Shown: positions 8,755 through 19,506 of the stretch, piece after piece
Numbering within the stretch: the stretch's first letter is position 1
Layout of the letters: each line of letters begins with the position of its first letter
Assembly (NCBI RefSeq): GCF_013166655.1
Contig: NZ_JABKCA010000002.1
Location: 1 to 64,000 of the forward strand
Direction: 5' to 3'
From: Lentimicrobium sp. L6
GTDB taxonomy: Bacteria > Bacteroidota > Bacteroidia > Bacteroidales > UBA12170
Length of the DNA stretch: 64,000 nt
Program-made: the position numbers and the translations under genes
The notes under the pieces: model-generated
The model's database searches: none
What the model was told of the DNA's origin: nothing
What the model saw: only the letters and a program-made list of their open reading frames with translations

Positions 8755-11700
8755 CTATTGTTGTTCTGGATCTAATGTTACGCTGTCAGTTTCTGCTGGC
8801 GTATTTAGTTCTCGTTCTTCTATGGCTTCTAATTCTTCCACCACTTTCTTTTTCTTTAGGGCCATATTAACAAGTACAGAATCCTCTTGATTATCTATAA
8901 TACTTTGCAGTGTTTGCAAGGCTTGGAATGTATTGTCATATTTTACATAGATATCTGCCAATAAGATAAAACCCTTAGTAATCCATTCGTCATATGAGCC
9001 ATATTCGTTGATAAGCTCAAAAACTATTTTCTCTGAGTCTTTATAATTGGTTAATTTATACTGAATGAGCGCTTGGTAATATTTAGCCTCTGCAGCACTT
9101 TCTCCTTGCATGAGGTTAGATACTATGGTGTATTCTCTATTAGCCAAACTTAAATCTCCAGTTTTTAGAGCTGCATGTGCCATATATGAATGGGCCTTTT
9201 TCATGGTAGGTTCAGAAACTACTTTCGATGTTAAAATGGTTTTACCAATGACCAATATGCTATCGTTTTGCCCCATTTGCTGAAAGCATTCTAATTGTCC
9301 ATCGAGACTTTCTGAGAGATATATCTCGCTAGAAGCAATATTAAACAGTTGTTGATAGTTTCTAAGAGCCATTACATAGTTTTTGTTGTATCTATATATT
9401 CGTGCCGATTTAAGAAGAGAGGATTCTCTAAAGGCGGCTTTTGAGTTAGTCAATACAAACTGATAGTCGAGTAGGGCTAGATCGTATTCACTGGTTTTAA
9501 GCAAGCATTCGCCTCTATAAAAGTGAGCGTTAATACTAAAAGCACCTTGTGGATATTTCTCTAAATAATGATTAAAACCAGGTACTGCTTCTCGGCAATT
9601 CCCGTTCATATATACATTTTCTGTGGCCATATAGGTGATACTATCTTGCTCATTATTACTAATATTTACGAACGGAATATTCTTTACATAAACAAAGAAA
9701 TCATCAGCTGCATTCGATTCTACGTATATATTTCGGATACTTACTAGTGCTTCCTTTGATTCTTTAGTACCAGAATAATTTTGAACTACTTGCTTCAATA
9801 CTTGTAAAGCCTCTTGCTTTTTGTCCATGTTATAATAGGTTAACCCAATTTTTAAAAGGGCTTGTCTTTTAAAAGGGCTGTTAGGATAATCTTTCACCAA
9901 GTTATTGAAGCTATTGATGGCTTTTTGACTTTGTTCGAAGATCAGATAGGTTGTCCCTAGTTCATATAAGGCATCATCCCCTAAATCTGATTTCGGATAT
10001 TGGGAATAGAAGTAATTTAACTCCTCCGTCTTTTGTTGAAGGTTACCATCAGCACCATGGGCTAATGCTCTTTGGTAGAGGGCATAGTCGGCGTTGGATT
10101 GTTTTAAATCGAAAGCTGATCCATAATAGGTAATGGCATTTCTATAATCTTTAAGAAGATAGTAACAGTCTCCACTTCTTAAATAGGCATCCGCTATTAA
10201 TTTCTCAGGTGATTTTCTGTCATTGATTACTTTTGAATACCATTCTATAGCATTTGAATAATCATCTAATCTATAATAAGAAAAAGCAATATTATAATTA
10301 AGTTTATTGGCTTCATTAATTTGATGGATCTTATAATCGCTTGCAAGTTCTTTCCATGCTTTAATGGCTTTATAATAGCTTTTCATTTGATATTGACAAT
10401 CGGCAGCCCAGAATTTTGCTTGCAGACTCATCTTTTTGTCGGATGGATACTTGCGCGATTTTTCAAAAAGGTCAAAAGCATCCGTATATCTGGATTCTTG
10501 ATAGAGTTCTGTAGCTCTATTGAAGGCAATTCTTTGATAGGCTTTATTGAGGTTTTCACTTCTATTGGGGATGCTTTCAATAGCGGATAAGGCTCCTTTA
10601 TAATTCTTAGAGGAGAGAAATAAATTGACCAAATAGCCATATGCTTCGTTTTTCCGAGGTGAATTGGGATAGTTTTTGATGTAAGTGTCTATAGCTGTAA
10701 TGGCTCGATTATAAGGGTCGTTGCTCAGTTCAAAAGATATCTTAGCAAAGTTAAACATGGCATCTTCTTGTATGGTCTTATCAAAATCCATTTGATAGGC
10801 CGCATAAAAAGTTTTTCCAGCAAACTCTTTTTGATTGGTTTTTAGATAGCAATTGCCAAGATTATATAAGGCATTTTGTGAAATAGCTGCGTTTTTGTTC
10901 CCTACTTTCTCGAAGTACTTAATGGCTTTTTCATAATTATCAACTTTCATATAGGCAAAAGCCAACTGGTAATAATCCGATTTTTCATATCCAGAATTGC
11001 TATTAGACTTGTAGAACTCTAAATACTCTATGGCTTTATCATACTTTTCTTGTTTGAAATAGGCATCGCCCACTAATTTGGCAATTTCATTTTTCCTTGG
11101 ACCTCTGGCCTCCTCAAAAAGGGCAGGAGCTGTTTCTAAAAGTTTATCATAATTTTCTTCTTGGTAGAATATTTGGCAAATGTAATAAGGGACAATAGAT
11201 TTAAAAGTTGAATTATCCCGAAGACTTTCAAATCCTTTTAATGCTGAAGGGAAATTCTTCTCATCATAGTTGATATGTGCATAATAGTAGGTGGCAGAAT
11301 GTGCATAAGAAGATTTGCTGTCTTTTACTTTATAGAAATTAGTCTTGGCTTTTTTGGGCTTGTCGTTCATGAAGTAGCTATAAGCCAATTTGAAGAAATA
11401 GGTGTTTCTATCCTCTGGTTCCAGATTTGCTGGGCGTACTTGTTCGTATTCAACTACCGAGTTTTTGAATTTCTTATGCTTAAAATAGTAGTCTCCTCTT
11501 TCTTTTTTCAAAGTTTCGAGTTTACTATAATGGGGATAGTCATTTTCAAATTTCTCTACTAATCCTGGTCCTTCTCTTAGATCTAGTTTTAGGGAAATTA
11601 ATGCATTATAATATTCTAAATCTGATAATTGACTTAGGTTTGCCCTTCCCTTTTTTAAATCATGAATGAGGGTTTGAGCCGCTAAAAGCCTATTATTTTC

Positions 11701-11838
11701 TGTTAAATCGCTTAGTAGAAGTTGTTGAGACTGGAACTCCTTATTGGCCTGAGAGCTTTGTGCCGCCAAGTAGTTGGCAGAGAAAAGGGATAATGATAAA
11801 CTTAATATGCTATAGAATAATCTTTTTCGCATGGTCAT
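8755..11838 (-). CDS. Large exported tetratricopeptide repeat protein
   Basis: A 1027-residue protein with a signal peptide (about 1-26, ending LAAQ). It is built of many TPR helix pairs from about residue 100 to 990; repeated patterns such as ALYxLGxxYL and AIxYYxxA are easy to see. The C-terminus is short and acidic. TPR arrays of this size are protein-binding scaffolds, and this one would sit in the periplasm or be anchored at the envelope. Pairing with the barrel gene downstream suggests the two products work together, but no function is known to me. Two in-frame ATGs (11838 and 11832) are equally possible starts. Confidence 0.8.
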   Translation of the reverse strand: MTMRKRLFYSILSLSLSLFSANYLAAQSSQANKEFQSQQLLLSDLTENNRLLAAQTLIHDLKKGRANLSQLSDLEYYNALISLKLDLREGPGLVEKFENDYPHYSKLETLKKERGDYYFKHKKFKNSVVEYEQVRPANLEPEDRNTYFFKLAYSYFMNDKPKKAKTNFYKVKDSKSSYAHSATYYYAHINYDEKNFPSALKGFESLRDNSTFKSIVPYYICQIFYQEENYDKLLETAPALFEEARGPRKNEIAKLVGDAYFKQEKYDKAIEYLEFYKSNSNSGYEKSDYYQLAFAYMKVDNYEKAIKYFEKVGNKNAAISQNALYNLGNCYLKTNQKEFAGKTFYAAYQMDFDKTIQEDAMFNFAKISFELSNDPYNRAITAIDTYIKNYPNSPRKNEAYGYLVNLFLSSKNYKGALSAIESIPNRSENLNKAYQRIAFNRATELYQESRYTDAFDLFEKSRKYPSDKKMSLQAKFWAADCQYQMKSYYKAIKAWKELASDYKIHQINEANKLNYNIAFSYYRLDDYSNAIEWYSKVINDRKSPEKLIADAYLRSGDCYYLLKDYRNAITYYGSAFDLKQSNADYALYQRALAHGADGNLQQKTEELNYFYSQYPKSDLGDDALYELGTTYLIFEQSQKAINSFNNLVKDYPNSPFKRQALLKIGLTYYNMDKKQEALQVLKQVVQNYSGTKESKEALVSIRNIYVESNAADDFFVYVKNIPFVNISNNEQDSITYMATENVYMNGNCREAVPGFNHYLEKYPQGAFSINAHFYRGECLLKTSEYDLALLDYQFVLTNSKAAFRESSLLKSARIYRYNKNYVMALRNYQQLFNIASSEIYLSESLDGQLECFQQMGQNDSILVIGKTILTSKVVSEPTMKKAHSYMAHAALKTGDLSLANREYTIVSNLMQGESAAEAKYYQALIQYKLTNYKDSEKIVFELINEYGSYDEWITKGFILLADIYVKYDNTFQALQTLQSIIDNQEDSVLVNMALKKKKVVEELEAIEERELNTPAETDSVTLDPEQQ

Positions 11839-11948
11839 AATATTTGATATTGCTAAATTACCAACAAATGAAAACTGGCTAAAGCTAAGCTTTGATAGAT
11901 GATAACATCGTATTGTTGATAAACGGAAAGATTATGAAAATCGTATAA

Positions 11949-11984
11949 CAAAAAAAAGAGCCACTCTTTTGGAGTAGCTCTTTT
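11949..11984 (-). terminator. Rho-independent terminator of the Fn3/T9SS gene pair
   Basis: On the minus strand a stem of 12 pairs with one mismatch (11984-11972 with 11966-11954; AAAAGAGC arm) and a 5-nt loop is followed by a U run. It lies just after the stop codon at 12003. Confidence 0.8.
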
Positions 11985-12002
11985 AGAATATTTGTTTTGT
12001 AA

Positions 12003-13487
12003 TTATTTCACTAAAAATCTAATTACTTTGCTTTCGTTGTTTTGATTTAATTCTAAGAAATAAATTCCTTGGTTTAAATCTTCTATGTTAATATTTTCAT
12101 TAAAAAGTCCTGTTTTTACATCAACAGATTGATTGGAAACAGTTTTTCCTAAAATATCAGAAATTACAATATCAAGATTACCACTTTGTTTAGCAATAAA
12201 AGATAAAGCCATAGATGTAGTAGCAGGATTTGGGAATAAGCTTACTTCAGAGATGTTAGTTAATTCTTCAACTCCTACATTAATAATATTAAACATAAAA
12301 GTTTCAGCATACTCAGAATCATCATTCTCTCTTGTCGCTTTAACCGACCAATAATAGCTAGTATTTCTATCTAAAACTGGAAGAGGATAGCTACCTGTGT
12401 TATTGTCAACTGTATACATCATTCCATCTGATAAATCAGCATTTTCACTTAAAACAATTTCATAACCAGCAGCACCTTCTATAGTTTCCCACTCTAGCTT
12501 AGGGCGAAGTGTATTTACTTCCTGATTGTTTTCAGGACTTGTTAATTCTGGTGAAGCTATCATGGTGAATTTATAAACTTCAGACCATGGAGATGTACTA
12601 GTAGGAGTAGTTGCTTTCACTCTCCACCAATATTCATGGCCAAATTTTAAAAAGTCAGGTTCTGCTTCATCATTTAGAGTAATAATAGTAACAGGTTCTG
12701 TAAATACTTCATCAGTACTAACTTCTAATGTATATTCAAAATCATCACCTTCATCACCTAATTTGTCCCATTTTAGAGTTAGGTCAAACTCTTCGTCAGT
12801 GGTATTGTTACTGGGTTTGTCTAGTTCAACAGTAGGTACTGTTTCGAACTCTCTAATTTCAGACCATGGGCTAAATCCATCTGCATGCATAGCTCTAACT
12901 CTCCAATAATGTACTTTCCCAAAAAGGAGATAGTCGGTAATTTGTTCGAAAACAACACCTTCAGCATTGATCATGCTGTGGTATGGGCTGTCAAAAGTAT
13001 TTACAGTGTCAATGTCGATATCAAATCCACCAACACCTACAATGGTCTCACCATTACTTCTGTTTTTCCATTTTAGTTCCGCTAAAATGTCAATACCATC
13101 TTTACCATCATTTGGCTTAGAAAGTTCAACTTCTGTAAAAACAGAGAATGTAAAGGTATCACTCCATTCAGAAGTACCATTGTTATCCGTGGCTTTTACT
13201 CTCCAAAAGTATTCTTGACCAAATAGTAAGTTACTATTATAATAAGCAGAGATCTCATTCTGGTTTTCATCAACAACTAAGTTTGTAAAACTAGCATCAG
13301 TTGCTAATTGTACATGATAGGTGATTTCTCCAACTCCTGAAACGGCTACCCAATCCAAAACTGCATCTGGCATAGCTGTTTCAAATTCATTTTCGGGTGA
13401 TGTAAGTTGCGGTACGGTCACTTTTTGAGCAAATCCTAGCTGTACCACTAATAACATGATAAATATTCCGTAAAATTTCTTCATCAT
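12003..13487 (-). CDS. Fibronectin type III-repeat protein, T9SS-secreted
   Basis: A 494-residue secreted protein with a signal peptide (1-20, ending GFAQ). About four consecutive Fn3-like repeats follow (about 25-400), each with the pattern LxxPxxxxxxxxxxxxLxWxxxxxxxxYxxxxxxD and a later WRVKA or WSVKA strand. A C-terminal type IX sorting domain (about 418-494, starting LFPNPATTS, ending KVIRFLVK) completes it. No catalytic domain is visible, so it is probably an adhesive or structural surface protein. It follows the BNR-repeat gene by 22 bases and is co-transcribed with it; both are T9SS cargo. Confidence 0.8.
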   Translation of the reverse strand: MMKKFYGIFIMLLVVQLGFAQKVTVPQLTSPENEFETAMPDAVLDWVAVSGVGEITYHVQLATDASFTNLVVDENQNEISAYYNSNLLFGQEYFWRVKATDNNGTSEWSDTFTFSVFTEVELSKPNDGKDGIDILAELKWKNRSNGETIVGVGGFDIDIDTVNTFDSPYHSMINAEGVVFEQITDYLLFGKVHYWRVRAMHADGFSPWSEIREFETVPTVELDKPSNNTTDEEFDLTLKWDKLGDEGDDFEYTLEVSTDEVFTEPVTIITLNDEAEPDFLKFGHEYWWRVKATTPTSTSPWSEVYKFTMIASPELTSPENNQEVNTLRPKLEWETIEGAAGYEIVLSENADLSDGMMYTVDNNTGSYPLPVLDRNTSYYWSVKATRENDDSEYAETFMFNIINVGVEELTNISEVSLFPNPATTSMALSFIAKQSGNLDIVISDILGKTVSNQSVDVKTGLFNENINIEDLNQGIYFLELNQNNESKVIRFLVK

Positions 13488-13509
13488 TATATCTTTTATT
13501 TATTAATAA

Positions 13510-16353
13510 CTATTTAGAAATAACCAATTTAGTTTGATATTGCTTCTGACCATCTGTTAATCTAACAATATATGAACCGTTTTGAAGGTTATAAAGATCA
13601 AGCTCTAAATTTGAATGATCTGCTTGATTGTTGAATTGTTGATTCATAATTAGTTTACCACTAAGGTCAAATATATCTACACTTACTGATGAACTATTTA
13701 TTGCATGATAAGCAATATTAATTAGGTTCTGTGCAGGATTTGGATAGAGCTCAATACTTCCTTCCTTAGCAATAGGAGCGTTAAACTCTTCAAAACCAAC
13801 AAAGTCTTTACTCACATATACTCCACCGCCAAATGTACCTACATACATGGCTCCATAATTATTGGCTCCTGCATAGAATAAATAATTATCTCCTACTGGG
13901 AATTTAGCAGAAGGCCAATTAACATTTTGTTGTCTGATGGCAAATACAGGAACATTACCAAATGCAGCATCTTCATAGATCCATTCAACAGGATTTGCAT
14001 CAAAATTCGATGTGATGAACATTCCATTTTCAGTACCAATAAAAACAAGACCATCAGCATTTACTTCAAAAGAAGAGGCATAAGCTGGCATTTTTGGAAG
14101 GTTTCCTTGAATACTTGAAAACTCAGGTGCATCACTCATGCCGTTTGTAGAAGCAAAAACATAATCCGTGTTGCCATAGTTTCCTAGAGTGAAAACAATG
14201 TTCTCAGCATCTTTAGGATCAACTGAAACAGAAGTAACCGCTTGGCTTGTAGATAACGCAATTTCTTGTGTTGCTATAATACAGCCAGGTCTGTTAATGT
14301 CGGCTTGTTCTTCTGAATGAGCTCTAGAGATGTTTGAAAGTCTATATAACTTACCTTCTAAAGTACCAACCCAAACATAATTAGCATCTGCCGAATATGC
14401 CATACAAGTTGGTAGGCCTTCAATCTCGCTAATTTTCCACCAAGTAGGAATTGCTGTATAGTCAAGCATTCCTGTGGTCATATAAACAGCATCTTGTGTT
14501 GCTATGAAAGCTTTTGTAGAAACGATATCTCGAACAAGAGCAGTCCCTGCTGAATCAACATTTTGGTCTAAAATAGCTTTGAATGGAAACTCATAAGAAT
14601 TACTTTGTACATAAACTTCTTCACCAGCTTGGTAAGCTCTTGTACGAGCTACAAATTCTGCTGTATCTGTAGAATAAGGGTCATTTGTTGTTTCCCACAT
14701 TAAAAATGGAGTCATAAACTCTTCACCTATTTCAATGTCATTTATAATAGTTGGGTCTTGATTTATACCGTCGTCCTCTGATCTCCAGAAATTACCATTT
14801 TCATCAGAACAAACTACAAATTCAGGGTTGATAAAACTGATATGGTTATAACCACCTGTTTCAGCACTAGCAGAACCAAATTTGCCCACTAGCATTTCAA
14901 TTGCTTGCTTAGAGCCATTGTCTTCAATTCTATGAACACCATTAAATTGAGAACCTGCTAATACAGCCCCCCCTTTAGATGCGTTTACTGTAAAATATTC
15001 AGAAGTGTTATAGCCACGGTTAATAATTTCTGTACTACCAAAACCATTTGTTGTGAGGCTCATTCCTCCATCACTACCAATAATGGCATTTCCATTTCTT
15101 GAGGCATCAAATACAATGGTATTTATACCAAAATGAACATAGTTTGAAGTAAAACCATTAGGGTAAGGGGGGAAATTACCATTTGTTATTTGAGTCCAGT
15201 TATAATAACCAGTAGATTGTGATTCATATCCTTGATAAACATCGTAGGCTCCAAGGTACACTTTCTTTTCGTCCGTAGGAGAAACCGCAATGGCATTATT
15301 TCTTAATCCTTGACCATAATAGATATCACCAATTGAAGAGCCTCCAGGATAAACTACTCTCCAAGTCAAACCTTTATCAGTAGTTACATAAACATTATGT
15401 AATGAGCCTTCTGTAGTTACGTAACTTGCATAAATATAATCAGCATTCGTTGTTGAGATATCAAATTTAATATTTCCAAATGAACCTGAAGGTAGCATTC
15501 CTTCTTCTTCTCCAGAAATTAATGTGAAACCTATTGCACTTCCTGTAGAAATATATGCATTTCCTGCTACAGCTGTTATAACAGAACCATTCTTTACTAT
15601 AACATCGCAGCTCTTTCCTGAAAGTTCAGTATCACCTGCTTTTGCCATAGTCCATTCAGCTCCATTAAAATACTTTAAACCAGTATTGGTTGCTGCAAAT
15701 AAATTTCCAGAACCATCAACGGCTAATTTCTGGATAAATGCCCAATCACCTTCAGGGTTAGAGCCATCAGGTGCTGTACCTGGCATTAACTCAAACGTAG
15801 TTCCGTTGGTTGATTTGTATATCCCTTTTCCAATAGTACTACCTTCTGAAAGCTTATCTGCTGCAGGCTCAAGGCTTACTCCAGTACCTACATAAATAGT
15901 TCCATTATCTGCTTGGCAGATAGAAGAAACATTCAATACATCATCTAACTGAACCATGGACCAAGTAGCGCCATAATTTGTAGATGTCCATAAACCACCA
16001 GAAGTACTACCGGCGAAAAATGTGTTACCACTTGCGTCAGTGTTATCGATGATCACTGCTTTTGTTGGTCCACCATAGTTGAGTGGTCCCATTGAAGTCC
16101 ATTGGTAAGTGGATGCTTGCGATTTAAAATGACTCATTAATTGAGATGATTCTCTCGCTGAAATCACATCAGTAATGGAAATGGTTCCAGTGTGCTGATT
16201 CGTCTTGATTTTGGAGAAGTACTCACCAGATGTCATTTTTGAATTCTTGTTGATAGGATTATTGTCATTTCCATCAACAGAAAAGGCCATCAAAACTGAT
16301 GTTAAACCTGCAAGAAAAACTACAAAGGTAAATCGTAAAAATCTATTTTTCAT
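13510..16353 (-). CDS. BNR/sortilin-like beta-propeller protein, T9SS-secreted
   Basis: A 947-residue secreted protein. After the signal peptide (about 1-26) come many repeats of the BNR/sortilin VPS10 type, recognised by motifs such as TNYGATW, TDKGLTW and STNGMSD within blades of WVGTxxGxLY character. A type IX sorting domain follows (about 873-947, starting LYPNPAQNLINIAY, ending KLVISK). Propellers of this kind bind glycans or proteins, or act as glycosidases; no active-site residues could be assigned, so the function stays open. It is the first gene of an operon with the Fn3 protein and has a recognisable promoter. Confidence 0.8.
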   Translation of the reverse strand: MKNRFLRFTFVVFLAGLTSVLMAFSVDGNDNNPINKNSKMTSGEYFSKIKTNQHTGTISITDVISARESSQLMSHFKSQASTYQWTSMGPLNYGGPTKAVIIDNTDASGNTFFAGSTSGGLWTSTNYGATWSMVQLDDVLNVSSICQADNGTIYVGTGVSLEPAADKLSEGSTIGKGIYKSTNGTTFELMPGTAPDGSNPEGDWAFIQKLAVDGSGNLFAATNTGLKYFNGAEWTMAKAGDTELSGKSCDVIVKNGSVITAVAGNAYISTGSAIGFTLISGEEEGMLPSGSFGNIKFDISTTNADYIYASYVTTEGSLHNVYVTTDKGLTWRVVYPGGSSIGDIYYGQGLRNNAIAVSPTDEKKVYLGAYDVYQGYESQSTGYYNWTQITNGNFPPYPNGFTSNYVHFGINTIVFDASRNGNAIIGSDGGMSLTTNGFGSTEIINRGYNTSEYFTVNASKGGAVLAGSQFNGVHRIEDNGSKQAIEMLVGKFGSASAETGGYNHISFINPEFVVCSDENGNFWRSEDDGINQDPTIINDIEIGEEFMTPFLMWETTNDPYSTDTAEFVARTRAYQAGEEVYVQSNSYEFPFKAILDQNVDSAGTALVRDIVSTKAFIATQDAVYMTTGMLDYTAIPTWWKISEIEGLPTCMAYSADANYVWVGTLEGKLYRLSNISRAHSEEQADINRPGCIIATQEIALSTSQAVTSVSVDPKDAENIVFTLGNYGNTDYVFASTNGMSDAPEFSSIQGNLPKMPAYASSFEVNADGLVFIGTENGMFITSNFDANPVEWIYEDAAFGNVPVFAIRQQNVNWPSAKFPVGDNYLFYAGANNYGAMYVGTFGGGVYVSKDFVGFEEFNAPIAKEGSIELYPNPAQNLINIAYHAINSSSVSVDIFDLSGKLIMNQQFNNQADHSNLELDLYNLQNGSYIVRLTDGQKQYQTKLVISK

Positions 16354-16791
16354 ACCCGCTTGTTTTTATTTTGAATTAATTTCGTAATATTTCTAAAATA
16401 GTGGCACAAGGTACATTAAATTTGATTGATTACAAATTTTCGAAACCAATTTGTTTTAACATATTTTAAGGTTTTATTGATGTTTTACATCTAATTATGT
16501 TAAAATAATTTAACGAGCATGATTCATCATAAATAATTTGCGTTTGATATTGGTCTAAGATATTTAATATCAGGTATATGTACGGTAAAAGATAAGGGTT
16601 TTATTACTAAGTGTTTTTCTGAGGTAAGCATTTCGAAATTAGGGGAAACTTTTAAGTGGAAATGGCTAATATCAATCAAAAAGAGGCGGATTTTCACTAA
16701 AATTCTCATCCCTTTTTTGGATTTCGGTTCGGATTTGGCTTCCAAAATGTCTTGTGAGCTCAAAAATCATGTCAGAAATGACCCAAAATCG
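16354..16791. other. Intergenic region with one promoter, otherwise featureless
   Basis: This 438-base gap separates batE from the BNR-protein gene. Apart from the promoter at 16406-16436, nothing convincing was found. A 78-codon minus-strand frame (16527-16763) has no recognisable domain or signal and is not called. Confidence 0.5.
16406..16436 (-). promoter_or_regulatory. Promoter of the BNR/Fn3 operon
   Basis: On the minus strand a -33 element TTTG (16436-16433) is followed by a 19-base spacer and TACCTTGT (16413-16406), a one-mismatch -7 box. Both elements and the spacing fit the Bacteroidota promoter. The leader would be about 45 bases. Confidence 0.5.
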
Positions 16792-17550
16792 CTATATAAT
16801 TTCCATGTTTTCGCTCTCGATCCAACCAATGCTTCCATTCTGAATTTTGATTTTCTTCCACTCACCTACCTGATCAAGTATGCTCACTTTTGTTCCTTCA
16901 TGAATAACAAATAAATCGACACTGCTTTTGGCGGGAGAACTTTTTACAGTGATGCTAGGAGTGAAGATAATGGCTTCATCATGCTGTTTAAAAGATGAGT
17001 ACTTCTGATAAGTCAGAAAAAAAGTAAATACAGATAAGCTTAAAAATACAAATGCAGTCCAAAAACCTAATTTCTTGATAATGATTTTGTTGGAGAGGAA
17101 ATATATGGTTAGTAGCAATGCGAAAAATGAAAATAGGATCAATCCTATTTTTGCCCATACATCTATGGGGAAATGATTGTATAGGCTTTGATACCAATTA
17201 ATGAAAAATAATCTAGGTATTTCTTCAATTCTATCTGGAATCATTGAATTACATAGTTGAAGATTAAAAATAATGTTTTCATCGCTGGGTTTCAGCTTTA
17301 AAGCTTTTTCGTAATACAATATGGCACTTGGTATTTCCTGCAATTTAAAATAGGTATTGCCTAAGTTGTAATATAGTTCTGGAGATTGATATCCGCTGTC
17401 GATTATGGATTGATAAACTACTGCTGCTGTATCGTATTTTGCTTCAGCATATAAGTCTTGGGCAGTAATAATTTTGTTTGAGAAATCTTGTGCAAAAGAC
17501 CCCAAAGAAAATAAGACCGCAAGACAAGTAATGATTATTTTTGCTTTCAT
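16792..17550 (-). CDS. batE: BatE-type protein: TPR plus SH3-like domain
   Basis: Last gene of the Bat operon. The 252-residue product has a signal peptide (1-20), two TPR units (about 25-105, with LYYNLGNTYF and ILYYEKALKLKP), two membrane segments (about 135-185) and a C-terminal bacterial SH3-like domain (about 195-250, with the VKSSP, EGTKVSIL and WKKIKI pattern). This order is that of BatE, which is thought to act with the VWA proteins BatA and BatB in envelope stress tolerance; the biochemical role is unknown. It starts 8 bases after the batD stop. Confidence 0.8.
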   Translation of the reverse strand: MKAKIIITCLAVLFSLGSFAQDFSNKIITAQDLYAEAKYDTAAVVYQSIIDSGYQSPELYYNLGNTYFKLQEIPSAILYYEKALKLKPSDENIIFNLQLCNSMIPDRIEEIPRLFFINWYQSLYNHFPIDVWAKIGLILFSFFALLLTIYFLSNKIIIKKLGFWTAFVFLSLSVFTFFLTYQKYSSFKQHDEAIIFTPSITVKSSPAKSSVDLFVIHEGTKVSILDQVGEWKKIKIQNGSIGWIESENMEII

Positions 17551-17558
17551 GTTTCTTA

Positions 17559-19412
17559 TTATTTTAATTGGTCTTCAATTTTACTGATGATATTTAATCC
17601 TTGTTGATAGACTTTTTCCATCATACTATCTTTATCACCTGGTGCAAAGCGTGCAAATTCACTATTATTTAATGTATCAATAAATTCTCGAATCACATTT
17701 TCATTAACTCCTTTTTCTAACAATTTATCATTTACAGTATCGCTGGATAATTCCGATAGTGGAATGTTGAATTTGTCACTCACATAGCCCCATAAAGCTT
17801 GGCCTATTTCATTATAGAAGTCTGCTTCTTGGTGTGCCTTTAAAAACTCATGAGATTTTTTCAATCGTTTTTTGGCCACTTTTGTAGCGTTTTTGTTTTT
17901 CATTAAACTGGTATTTCCTCTTCTTTTTCTTTCTCGCTGCCATACCATGATGATAAATAGCATGATAATAATAGGGCTGATAAGAAGAATATAGAATGAA
18001 TAAGAGCCAAAGAAAAAATGCTCATATGGTTCCAATTCGAATGGCATTAGGAATATGTATCTAATATCCTTTCCAATATAACGAATGTCTTCTTTTGAGC
18101 TTCCTCCGTAAGTTACATTTTGCTGATTGGTATTATTAGATTTATTCACCTTTATTTCATAAGAATCACTACTTAATTTTTTATATTGTTTTTTAACGGG
18201 GTCGAAATAGGAGAACTCAACAGTAGGAATTTCATAGGTTCCAGCACTTCTTGGTATTACGGTGTATTCATAAGTTTTGTAACCATTAATACCTTCTTTG
18301 TTTTTTCTGGTTTTTGTAGAAATCTTAGGATCGTAAACCTCGAAATCTGCAGGAAAACTGACATTTAAATCAGGAAGTAAATCCACATTGCCTTGGCCAC
18401 TAATGGTATACTTCAAGGTGATGGCTTCATTGGCCATTAGTTCTCTATGATCGATATTAGAACCTAAGGAATATTGGCCTACAGCTCCTGTAAAATTTAC
18501 GGGCTTGTTGGCATTTGGGAGGTCTTTTATTTCTAAATTCAACTGATTAGAAAAAAGTGTCTTTTCAATATTTCTGTAATTATTACTAAAAAAGGGATCA
18601 TTAAAGAAGCTATCGAAGAAAGGATCGTTGGATGAAGTTCTTTTATTACTCGTTTGAACTTGCACTACACAAGACAAGGACATGGGTTCAATTTCTAACT
18701 TGCCTGTTTTTTGAGGAAATAATGCTGTCCTTTTTAAATCCGCAACAATATATTCTTCTCCATTAATGATTTCATTTCTTTGATTTAGTTTTCCATTATT
18801 TTCCAATAGCTCTACATTCCAGAAACCATTGAAAGACGAAAGTTTATCTATGCTTAAATTTGAAACTGGGACTTTGGTGTAAATTCTATAAGAAACTATG
18901 ATTTGTTCGCCAAGATATGCTGATTTTTTATTGCTGAACGCCTTTATATACACATCGTCAGCTTTTAGACTTCCTTTGTTTTCATTAGATGAGCTTTGTG
19001 TCTTAGTAGATTGGTTAGGACTTTGTCCTGCTTTAACAACATTGATAGTTTTAGTTGTGGATTGATAGGATTTTCCATTAACCTTAATTTCTGCAGCGGG
19101 AATTTCAACTTTACCCTCTTGTGTTGCAGCTAGTATATAAGTATAACTGACATTTATATTCTGAGAAACCTTTCCGTTGATGATCTGAATACTGCTATTC
19201 TGTCCTCGGCTGGGTCCACTAAGTATTTGTAGCCCTGATAAAGCTGGAGGTGTAAACTGATCCACATCAGCGTTAATCTGATAAGTGAGTCGAAATCGTT
19301 CTCCAAGTCGCACTTGAGCTGGTGCGGAAACCTTAAAGTCCACTTCTGCTGCTTGCATTTGTATGCCATACAAGCCAAGCATGAGGATGAAAAATATGAT
19401 GATTCGCTTCAT
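17559..19412 (-). CDS. batD: BatD-type oxygen tolerance protein
   Basis: A 617-residue protein with a signal peptide (1-21) and a long beta-rich periplasmic part made of repeated Ig-like modules. These show the BatD signatures: an N-terminal VDFKVSAPAQVRLGERFRL type stretch and later VKAFSNKKSAYLGEQI-like strands. One transmembrane helix lies at about 460-485, followed by a basic cytoplasmic tail with helices. The family occurs between batC and batE in Bacteroidota Bat operons. It probably forms the periplasmic part of the BatA/BatB membrane complex, which is inference. A 94-base gap separates it from batC. Confidence 0.85.
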   Translation of the reverse strand: MKRIIIFFILMLGLYGIQMQAAEVDFKVSAPAQVRLGERFRLTYQINADVDQFTPPALSGLQILSGPSRGQNSSIQIINGKVSQNINVSYTYILAATQEGKVEIPAAEIKVNGKSYQSTTKTINVVKAGQSPNQSTKTQSSSNENKGSLKADDVYIKAFSNKKSAYLGEQIIVSYRIYTKVPVSNLSIDKLSSFNGFWNVELLENNGKLNQRNEIINGEEYIVADLKRTALFPQKTGKLEIEPMSLSCVVQVQTSNKRTSSNDPFFDSFFNDPFFSNNYRNIEKTLFSNQLNLEIKDLPNANKPVNFTGAVGQYSLGSNIDHRELMANEAITLKYTISGQGNVDLLPDLNVSFPADFEVYDPKISTKTRKNKEGINGYKTYEYTVIPRSAGTYEIPTVEFSYFDPVKKQYKKLSSDSYEIKVNKSNNTNQQNVTYGGSSKEDIRYIGKDIRYIFLMPFELEPYEHFFFGSYSFYILLISPIIIMLFIIMVWQRERKRRGNTSLMKNKNATKVAKKRLKKSHEFLKAHQEADFYNEIGQALWGYVSDKFNIPLSELSSDTVNDKLLEKGVNENVIREFIDTLNNSEFARFAPGDKDSMMEKVYQQGLNIISKIEDQLK

Positions 19413-19506
19413 GTTATTTTAAGTATTCTCTAAATTAGTTGGCAAAAGTAATCATTACCTATATATTTCCTATATCAATACGCAAAGTTTCAGTGTCTAA
19501 GCCGTT

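Noticed and set aside
16527-16763. 78-codon minus-strand frame
   Set aside because: No domain, signal or promoter support; composition is like intergenic DNA.
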